64,000 nucleotides of DNA from Papilionanthe hookeriana x Papilionanthe teres (Eukaryota; Streptophyta; Magnoliopsida; Asparagales; Orchidaceae): positions 29,961,520-30,025,519 of the forward strand of contig CM040431.1 in assembly GCA_022702705.1 (NCBI GenBank), written 5' to 3'. The position numbers were made by a program, and so were the translations under genes. Shown here one piece after another: positions 55,609 to 64,000 of this stretch. The stretch's first letter is position 1. The number at the start of each line of letters is the position of its first letter. The notes under the pieces were generated by a model that saw only the letters and a program-made list of their open reading frames with translations, was not told where the DNA came from and did no database searches.

Positions 55609-58600
55609 AAACAACAACAACAACAAAGCCTTAATCCCACTAAGTGGGGTCGGCTACATGAATCATTTTTCTCCATTGCGTCCTATTTAGTGTCAAATTT
55701 TCGTTTAATTCTAATAAATTAAGATCATTTTTTATGCAATAAGCCCAAGTTTTCCTAGGTCTACCTCCGCCTTTCTTAACATAAGTTGTATTTAAAACAT
55801 CTAAGTTGTATTTAAAACACCTACTCTCCTAATCGGATCATCAGGTGGTCGATGTTTAATGTGACCAAACCATCTAAGGCGACTCTCTCTAATTTTATCC
55901 GTCACTGGTGCAACACCAACCCTATTACGGATAAATTCATTTCGCATTTTGTCTTTAAGTGTAAAGCCACTCATCCACCTAATGATTCTCATCTCGGCAA
56001 CACTTAACTTAACATTATGCTTCTCTTTTAAAGGCCAACATTTAGCACCATAGAGCATTGAAGGTCTCACCACCATCTTATAAAATTTTCCTTTCAGTCT
56101 AAGCGGTACTTTTCTATCACACAATAGGCCGGACGCATTCCTCCACTTCAACCAACCAACCTGAATTCTACTATTAACATCCCCATCTATATCACCATCG
56201 CTTTGAACAATGGACCCGAGATGTCTAAATCGTTAACACCTTTTAATAATTTGATCACCCAAAGTTACACTTCTGTCACTAGACCTACTATTACTAAAAT
56301 TACATTCCATTTATTCAGTTTTAGTTCTACTCAAACGAAGACCTTTAGACTCCAATGTAGACCTCCATAATTCAAGTTTTTTCTGGACTTTTTCTCTTGT
56401 CTTATTCACAAGGAGGATATCATCAGCAAAAAACATACACCAAGGTACATCCTCTTATTAATGCCCATTAAGACCATCCATAAATAAAGCAAAAAGATAT
56501 GGGCTTAAAGCCGATCCTTGATGTAAACCGACAGAAATAGTAAAATATTTGGTCAATCCTCCTTCAATTCGAACACATGTAACAGCTGTAGCATACATAT
56601 CTTTAATGACTTGAATATAAGTCATATCAACACCTTTTTTCTCAAGGACTCTCTAAAGAACATCTCTAGGAACCTTATCGTAAGCTTTTTCTAAATCAAT
56701 AAAAATCAAATGTAGATCCTCCTTATTATCTCTGTACTTCTCCATCAAACCTCTCAATAAATGTATAGCTTCCATGGTAGACCTGCCTGGCATAAATCCA
56801 AATTGATTATGAGAAACCTTCGTAATACGTCTTAACCTATGTTCAATTACCCTCTCCCATAATTTTAAAGTATGACACATCAATTTAATTTCTCTATAAT
56901 TTGTACACTCTTGTGCATCTCCTTTATTCTTAAAAATGGGGACCAAAATGCTCTTTCTCCACTCCTCAGACATCTTTTTAGTTTTTAAAATAATATTAAA
57001 AATTTTAGTAAGCCAGGAAACTCCCAAATCAACTAAACATTTTCACACTTCAATTGGGATATCATCAGGTCCTACGTACTTTCCCCTTGGTTTTCTTTAA
57101 AGCCTCATCAACTTCTTTTTTACTAATGCGACGGTAAAAGTGAAATGTTTTATTATTATTAATAATATTAAAATCACTAAGGTCGATCGTACTTTCAGCA
57201 TCTTCATTCAAAAGTTTATTAAAATAGCTCACCCACCTATGCTGAATATCTTTTTCTAAGAAAATTACTTTTTGATTTTTATCTTTAATACATTTTACTT
57301 GAGTTAAATCTTTACTTTTCTTTTCTCTTTGTTTGGCTAGTTTATACATATATTTTTCACCATCCTTAGTATCTAACATGTTCTAAAGATCACTAAAAGC
57401 GAATTTTTAGCGTCACGTATTATTCTTTAGATTTCACTGCGAGTCATTTTATATTTTTCTCAATTATCTACACTTTTACATTTAAACCAATTTTTATAAC
57501 ATAACTTCTTATATTTTATCTTTTCTTGCACATTATTATTTCACCACCAACTATTTTTATTTATAGAAACTTTTTCTTTTGATTCTTCAAGTGCATCTTT
57601 AGCCACTTGTTTAATGGTATTAGTTAATTTTTCCCACATAGCATTCGTGTCTTCATGAACATCTCAAATATTTAAATCTTGAATTTTACTCATAAAAATA
57701 ATTTTATTTGTATCTTTTAGGTGCCCCCATCTTATTCTACGATGTTGAATCTTAGTATTCTTTATTTTACAACTCTTCATCTTAAAATCTAAAACCAATA
57801 ATCGATGTTGGGTACTTAATTCCTCACTTGGAATGACCTTACAATCCTTACAATCTCGACGATCTCTTCTTCTCATAAGAAATAATCAATTTGTGTTTTA
57901 TTAGATCCATTCTTATAAGTAATAAGATGCTCATCTCTTTTCTTGAATAAAGTATTAGTAATAATCATATCATACGTTAAAGCAAAATCTAAAATGACTC
58001 TACCTTCTTCATTAATCGCTCCATAACCGTAGCCACCATGAATATTTCTGAAATCTTCTACCACTCTACCGACATGTCTATTTAAATCTCCTCCAATAAA
58101 AATTTTTTCTTCAAGGGTATCAAGTGTATTAAGTCTTCTAAGTCATTCCGAATTTATCTTTATAACCTATATCTAAACCAACTTGAGGAGCATAAGCACT
58201 TATAATATTAAAAATATTAGTATCGATAATAATCTTAAGTCGTTATAATTCTATCTCCAACTCTATTAATTTTAATAACATTATCTTTCAAACTCTTATC
58301 TATAATTACACCTACACCATTTCTAGTACGACTCTTACTGTAATACTATAGTTTAAAAGCCTAAGTTATCAATCTCCTTAGCTTTTTCTCCAACCCATTT
58401 AGTTTCTTGAATACATAAGTTATTTATCTTTATATGGATCATAATATCAACCAATTCCATTAATTTACCATTGAGAGTACCTATATTCCAAGATCCTATC
58501 CTAATACTAGTTTCATGGACTAACTTCTTTACCTGCATCCGTCCGTAATGTGGGAACCCTTGCTTACTTGACACTACACCCGGGCGCCGGTGTAGCGGCC

Positions 58601-58864
58601 CTTGCACACTTTCCATTGTATTCAAGCAATACAGCGCGTTGCTTCCAGGGGACGCCCTAGCACTTATACAATGATCAAAAGGATTCATGTCATGATTTTT
58701 TCGACAAGTTTTACGTTGGCTGTCAACTACCTAACGCAACCCTCCACTTTTCACATCCGGGTTTGGGACCGACAACGGCAATGTTAAATAGAAATTAATT
58801 CCATTGCCGGAAACTTGTCATAAATTGATATGAAAGAAAAAAATAATAACTGAAATTAGCTTAT
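55609..58864 (-). mobile_element. RTE-clade LINE, nearly full length, degenerate
   Basis: On the minus strand it runs from near 58864 or 58787 (5' end) to a (TTG)n-type tail at 55609-55625. Flanking duplications of 18 bp (17/18, TATATAATAACTGATATA) lie at 55591-55608 and 58865-58882. The 77 bases between 58788 and 58864 have no counterpart in the 200-bp derivative at 23244 and may be extra 5' sequence. The coding part (55801-58688) has an endonuclease and a reverse transcriptase in at least three phases with stops. The 3' terminus is the well-known plant RTE end (complement AACAACAACAACAAAGCCTT). Confidence 0.9.
55801..58688 (-). pseudogene. RTE LINE polyprotein: endonuclease and reverse transcriptase
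   Basis: The N-terminus carries the endonuclease start (SIRIGSWNIGTLNGKLMELV, INNLCIQETKWVG) near 58400-58510 and NGSNKTQIDYFL at 57873. The RT domain shows WRKSILVPIFKNKGD, NYREIKLMCHTLKLWERVIE, HNQFGFMPGRSTMEAIHLL and LIFIDLEKAYDKVPRDVL (56653-57027). The catalytic FADD is intact at 56419-56430. The C-terminus MLYGAKCWPLKEKH, VAEMRIIRWMSG and RLRWFGHIKHRPPDDPIRR is typical of RTE. The frame switches at least four times. The protein would nick DNA and reverse-transcribe its own RNA. Confidence 0.9.
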
Positions 58865-58882
58865 TATATAATAACTGATATT

Positions 58883-61793
58883 AAAGAAAAAAATGTTATT
58901 AAATTAATTAAATAGCTTATTACTTTAATTAGCTTTCTAAAATGCATATCATAAATTTAAAATCTTTGTCCACTAGGATGCACAAAAGTAATTTGGAAAT
59001 CATAAAAATTAATGGGGTTGAACTTGTAAAAGAAAACTCAGTAAGTGAAACTTATTGACTAGGATGTAAATGATAAAGAACAGTAACACAATATTATTTC
59101 ATGCAATCATAGCTAGGCTTGTCAAATGCTGTCCGGTCACGAACAAATTGTGTTCTGCTCATTATTTGCTTGTGTTCGATTCATTTATTAAACAAATGAG
59201 CTGAACACAAATCAATTTTTTAAGCTCTATTTATAAACGAGCCGAACACAATCAAGCTTTTGTTCGATCGTGTTCGATTCTTTTTTGTTCGAATTATTTA
59301 AACAATAAATAAACAATATGTAAAAATTAAAATAATAATATCTTTGATATAATATACAAAATTCAGTTTAAAAAGATAAAAAATAAATTTTGGATGTTAG
59401 ATATTGTCACGATTCGATCCGTGTGTTGCAATTAACAAATGCGTGAAATAGATAGTCAGATGGTGGAATTAAATTTTTTATATTTATAATTCTATCACTA
59501 ATAATTTAATATAAAACAATTAATTGAAAGAGTAACTAAAAAAAATATTTTAATTAACAAATAAATGTTACCATTTTGGTTGTTTTCTTGTCTTATATAC
59601 ACATTAGTCACTATATTATTTATTTCATTTAAAAGTTTAAACTAGAAAAAAAAATTTTAAAACAAAATAATGTTTTATCTAAAGATAACCTAAGAGCAAT
59701 CACACTCTTAAATTACAGTAACTCAATGAAAAGAAACCAAGCATGCTGATATTTTATATTGCTATAAAAATATTATAATAATCTAATGCATATGTCTATC
59801 ATATTTACTTAATTTAACCATTTCCAATCCACCATAAAGGCATACAATCATTCTCATTTCCATATCTATTTTGTGCACATATACATCGCATTCCCCTTCT
59901 AGTATCATCTAGTGGTGATTCATATGCATGCATATATCATATTTTATTTATTTTTCTTGCATTTAACATTTAAAAGAAAATACATACTTCTGCATTTAAA
60001 ATAAAAGATGATAAGCTTTAAATAAACATAACTATTGTAAAATAAAACACATTTACCTATCTTTACAATGTCGTCTGAAGTTTGCTGCTCCTTTACTTAA
60101 TTAGTTTAGGTTTTGAGGTGCACCTATAATAATAATTTAAATGAAATTAGCTTTTTGTTTAGATCTAATCTTCTCTCCTATTAATTCTAGATTTATGTGC
60201 TTATTTTCATAATTTCTTTATTTCATTAGCTATTATTTACGTATTTAACATATATTAATATATATCTATTATCTAACGTATATACATATATGTGCGGGGA
60301 TATCCAATTTGAATTTTATATTAAAGCTTCTAACAATTTTATTTTTTGCCTACCTATTTAATATCAAATTAATTATTCTGAGTTTTAAATTTAAGATTCT
60401 TAATTTTCTTTTTAATATGACTTAATAAAATAATAATAATCTATTATTGAAATCGAGTTGTATACCTGAAGTTGTCCTCTACTTTTTCTGCCTTAGCTTC
60501 CTCTTCGAAACCTTAAAATTATAAGAATTAACATTAAGATATTCTGAGCATTAATGAAATTAGTTAGGATTTACATTTCATAATTTAACTAAATCAATTT
60601 CAACTTTTAAGTTAAAATAATTTAGTATTTACGTTTTTAAACTTCTACCGTACTCTAATATCTTTGAGCCGAGCAGGCCGCATGCAGAAGGATGCAGCGA
60701 GCCTTCTTTCCTCTCCAAGCTCTAGGGTTGAGCTTTAAACCAGCTAACCGCTTGAGCCCTCTTCCTCCTCCTTCCTTTGCAAGCTACACGACACGGCGAG
60801 CCAACCTCCTCCTTCGTCTATGAGCCGCATGACAGGGCTCCAGCCTCCTTCCTCTGTAACTCGCACGACAGGGCACTGAAAATTGCGATTTGAGCTCTCC
60901 CTTCTTCTTTTTCGCTCGCGTAAGGCATTTGAGCCTTCCAAGTACTCAAGCGAACTTCCCTTTGTCCTTCCCTCTTTCCTTTGCTGTTCGTGACACTCGA
61001 TAAAGTCGCTTGAGTTCTCTACTCTTTGGTTCGATTATGAGCAGTGGAAGGAATGAGCTAGGTTCAATAATATTCATTATGTATTCTTTCTTCTGACTCA
61101 AATAATATTCATTATGTATTCTTTCTTCTGACTCACCCTCCCTAATTCTCTCACTCCCTTCACTGATTTGAACAAGGGTAAATACTAAACAGTTCCCTTA
61201 CAAACAGTCATTTGGTTCTAAGGAAACAATGTTCCCTTTCAATATTTCACATTATTTATTTATTATTATTAATTGAGTGGTTATTGGAGAAAGGTGCCTA
61301 CTCACCGTAGCTGATATTTTCATGTCGATACCAGTGATATAATTATCTCAGTGGTCTGAGGTGGTAGAAAAACATCTACGTGAATAGATACATTATTATT
61401 CCTTGCCTGTACCTTGAGTGGGCGAACTCCTCTTTCATGCACATACAAATATCCCTATATACTATATTTTCATTTCATTCTTTATGACATACATTACTTT
61501 GTTATGAAACAACTTAGATTTATCCTCTAAAAAATAATGCAACTTTATTTGATTCTAGGGTCATACGATTATCTAATAGATAAACCTTTACTAAAATTCT
61601 AAGAGTTAAGTAATCAACTGACACACACACAACCGATCATTCAATAAACTAACATATCCAACTTTACTAGAATATAATGGTCAGGTAATAATATCTTCCT
61701 AAACTAAATTATTATGCAACTATTAGAACAATAATATTTAGTATACATATCTCATAATTAATGATACGAAGGATCATATGTTATTAGTTGTTG
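58883..61793. other. AT-rich DNA, no exon recognised; short GTTCG-type repeat
   Basis: I searched for LRR or kinase exons of the upstream gene and see none. At 59125-59300, repeated GTTCG/CGAAC words (ACGAGCCGAACACAA, TTGTTCGATCGTGTTCG) suggest a small MITE-like or satellite remnant. At 60670-61030 a CT-rich stretch repeats GAGC-CC-CTTCCTC words. Confidence 0.45.
61066..61135 (+). repeat. Perfect 35-bp tandem duplication
   Basis: The bases at 61066-61100 repeat without change at 61101-61135 (AATAATATTCATTATGTATT...GACTCA). Confidence 0.95.
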
Positions 61794-62252
61794 TGAAAAA
61801 ACGACGACAATGAAGCAAAAAATTGGAACGAGAAAATTGCATGCAAAAAATATTAGGGCGATACAAAGATTTACGTGGTTCGACAATTTTACCTACGTCC
61901 ACGGAGCTGCAGAGGAATTTATTACTTCGAGGAATTACACCGTCGAGCGCCTCGACGTATACAAGAAAAATCTCTATTTTTCTTCTCTCCCTTCCTCTCT
62001 TTCTCTCTTCCTCACTTTCTCTCTTGGAGAACTTGACTTGTCCTTCATCCAATAGCCAAAAGAGACTATTTATAGAATCAAGGTGAGCGGTAGGTGGGAC
62101 GTAGGTGAGCGGTAGGTGGGAGGTAGTAGGTGAGCGGTAGGTGGGAGGTAGTAGGTGAGCGGTAGGCCGGAAAGTATGTGGGCGGTAGGTAAGCCCTCTT
62201 AATTAGGAAGCTAATTAACATGTGGTGGACCGGGTCTCCACATTACCCAACA
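61794..62252 (-). repeat. 3' LTR of the copia element
   Basis: It starts TGTTGGGTAATGTGG on the minus strand, directly after the polypurine tract CTCCAAGTGGGAGAA (62253-62268). A minus-strand TATA box (CTATAAATAG) lies at 62066-62075. Tandem GTGAGCGGTAGGTGGGAGGT units (about 25 bp, four copies) lie at 62083-62170. The other end, near 61794 (minus-strand ...TTCACA), is a guess from the TG...CA rule. Confidence 0.65.
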
Positions 62253-62399
62253 ATTCTCCCACTTGGAGACTGGGACACTCACTGCACCACCTGTAGGCTG
62301 CATCATCTACTGGATGTACCAAACTTTTCCTCAAACATGATATCCTCCACTTTCCTCAACATTCCTCCACCTCTGCAACTCAAAGTCTCTGTCTTCATG

Positions 62400-63560
62400 C
62401 CAGAAGACTAGCTGAAGTCGAGCACAACTTCGCACTTCTCACAAGTAACACCCTCGGTTGACATATCACGCGTCAACGTTGCCTCGTATCACCAAGCTCT
62501 TTCCCGGGTTGCTCTCGTGTCTCGCTTATAACTCCCATCGCACGAGCACTATCCCGTCCCTCGCTGAAAGCCCTTTTCAACAAATCCAGCCTTGTATCTC
62601 TTGCCGCCATCGATCACGATCTTCACCTCAGTACACCCGCTTGTTGTGCAATGCCTTCTTCATTGGTAGAAGTTTTGCCAACTCCCGAGTCCGATTCCCG
62701 GCGAGGTATCCATCTCCTCCTCGGTCGGCTCCCACTTGCTCGAGTTCTCATCTTGCAAGATCTCTTCATGCTTCTATGGTTCTCCACCATTTTTACGTGC
62801 ATGGTCCGGTTTTCTGCGCTTTGACGCTCTCGCCACTTTTCGAAATTGACCTTCTTCCGTTTCCTATAATGCACCTCCGACTCATGTGTCCACGCTCGCG
62901 ATGCCGCGGATCTCTCGTGCTCTCTGCAATCGTAGTAGCAACGGTGTTGAGTAAGCCGGTGAGTACGTATATAGTGTGTCGGTTTTCTTACCCCGGGCCA
63001 GTACTAATGCTCCTTTGGTAACCTTCCGGAGTGCTTATTCGAGAATACTACCGAATAACCGCCCTTATTGAGCTGCCCAACAGGGATGAGATTTTTCTTC
63101 AACTCAGGAACGTGTCTGACTTTTTGCAAAGTCCATTTGCTCTTGTTAGGGAGTGCAATATCAACGTCTCCCATCCCCACTACTTCCAGAGCTTTTCCAT
63201 CAGCCAGATATACCTTCCCAAAGTTACCTGCAACTTAGTTTCTTTCGCATTAACTCCTGGTGGGAAGATGTATGGAAGGAAGCCCTCGAATCCGATGATC
63301 CAGGTCATCAATAGACCGTGAATCGCCAGCGATAGTGCATCCCGTATTTCTTCGATTACTAACATTAGCGCCATCATTCTCCTTTTTCATAGGATTCCTA
63401 CTGATTCTTTTTTATGTGGTCGGCCTTGCCATAATTCCAACAAGTTGTCTCGTGACCGGACTTTGATTTTGATCTTGCTCCGTTTGAGTTCTCGTCTTGT
63501 GATCTCCTCCGGAATCAACGATTAGTGCCGAACTCGAACCCGAGTCTCATGCTGAATCTT
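62400..63560 (-). pseudogene. Remnant of copia pol (zinc knuckle, protease, pre-integrase, RT start)
   Basis: Minus-strand text in changing frames shows CWNYGKADHIKKN (knuckle, about 63430), then KVYLADGKALEVVGMGDVDI and LQKVRHVPELKKNLI (about 63060-63220). RGHMS and KRKKVNFEKW (pre-integrase, 62840-62910) come next, then KIVIDGGKRYKAGFVEKGFQ (RT start, about 62560-62625). The protease D-[ST]-G is not recognisable. The jump from pre-integrase to RT within about 200 bases shows that integrase was deleted. Confidence 0.7.
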
Positions 63561-63584
63561 TCCTGCGCACATCTTCGACCAAAA

Positions 63585-64000
63585 TCAAATCACGAATATC
63601 ATCATATTTCGGTTAGATTTACCATGAGAGCTCGCATTGCACATCCTCATGGCTTCCCGACTATTCGGCGATGAAGCCAACAATATCAGCTCACGTATCT
63701 CATTATCAAAATCAATTTCAACAGATGACATTTGATTTGTGATAGTATTGAAATCATTCAAGTGTTGAGCAACAGACACCTTCCGCCATCTTCAAGTTGA
63801 ATAACTTTTTCATCAAGTGCACCTTGTTATTCGTCGATGACTTTTCATACATACCTGATAAAGCTGCCATGAGATCTGCAGTAGTTCTTTCCTTGATGAC
63901 GTTGCGGGCAACCGATCTCGACAGGGTTAATCGTATAACCCCCAGAACCTATCGATCCAACATATTCCATTTCGTCTCGTCCATCTTTTTCGGTCGCTTT
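63585..64000 (-). pseudogene. gag: Copia gag (UBN2-type), partial
   Basis: The open part reads SVAQHLNDFNTITNQMSSVE and IDFDNEIRELILLASSPNS. Upstream in another frame are GVIRLTLSRSVARNVIKERT and TADLMAALSGMYEKSSTNNK. This is the well-conserved gag core of plant copia elements. A frameshift near 63782 and the window end limit it. Confidence 0.85.

Larger units (their letters stand above)
61794..64000 (-). mobile_element. Internally deleted Ty1/copia element, cut by the window end
   Basis: On the minus strand, gag enters from 64000. Remnants of a zinc knuckle, the protease region, the GAG-pre-integrase domain and the start of reverse transcriptase follow, then a polypurine tract and an LTR (62252 down to about 61794). 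Only about 1.3 kb separates the gag core from the LTR, against more than 3.5 kb in full copia elements. The integrase core, most of RT and RNase H are missing. Confidence 0.8.

Noticed and set aside
59125..59300. MITE with defined borders
   Set aside because: GTTCG words repeat, but I could not find matching terminal inverted repeats or a target duplication.
1..64000. tRNA or rRNA genes
   Set aside because: I looked for GGTTCGAATCC-type boxes and conserved rRNA text on both strands and found no convincing case. Matches to tRNA ends are only the retroelement primer sites.

Overview
This window comes from a flowering-plant nuclear genome, probably a dicot or another non-grass. The evidence is a spliced malectin-like/LRR receptor-kinase gene start, plant L1- and RTE-type LINEs, Athila-like Ty3/gypsy elements primed by tRNA-Asp, and Ty1/copia derivatives primed by initiator tRNA-Met. 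The species cannot be named from sequence alone. It is AT-rich, repeat-dominated, gene-poor DNA with one recognisable host gene and two gene fragments. Nearly every transposon reading frame is broken.

Layout. 1-7330: minus-strand Athila-like element, cut by the window start, with its 5' LTR at 5610-7330. 7331-9270: unclassified DNA with 20-bp and 57-bp tandem repeats. 9271-11395: a ~32-bp tandem array split by a solo LTR (9461-11243) flanked by ACCAT duplications. 11396-22330: unclassified DNA with an AT minisatellite, a GC-rich block, a G/T-skewed block and a 16-bp repeat. 23244-23443: a 200-bp SINE-like RTE derivative. About 23461-25930: an L1 remnant. 26098-34232: inverted arms ending in long terminal inverted repeats, enclosing a GRF zinc-finger remnant, a nucleoside diphosphate kinase exon fragment, a 75-bp RTE insertion and a complete small copia derivative (30861-32284).

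34512-53130: an L1 LINE split in its reverse transcriptase by a complete 12.8-kb Athila-like element (38406-51248). The target duplication is GACGT, and removing the insert restores the LINE frame. The Athila element carries gag, protease, reverse transcriptase, RNase H, integrase and two further reading frames before the 3' LTR. 53911-55228: first three exons of a malectin-like LRR receptor-kinase gene (At5g48740 type); no later exon is recognised. 55609-58864: a nearly full-length minus-strand RTE LINE in the following intron or gene remnant. 61794-64000: an internally deleted copia element on the minus strand, cut by the window end.

The most unusual signal is a set of GC-rich palindromes. 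Copies of a 15-bp palindrome (CTCGCCGACGGCGAG and variants) sit in the U3 part of the Athila-like LTRs and again just upstream of each extra 3' reading frame. The related solo LTR carries a different GC palindrome family (GGCGCCTAGGCGCC) at the same U3 position. Other points of interest are the two-ended 200-bp RTE derivative, the copia derivative with TA...CA termini, and the inverted-arm structure.
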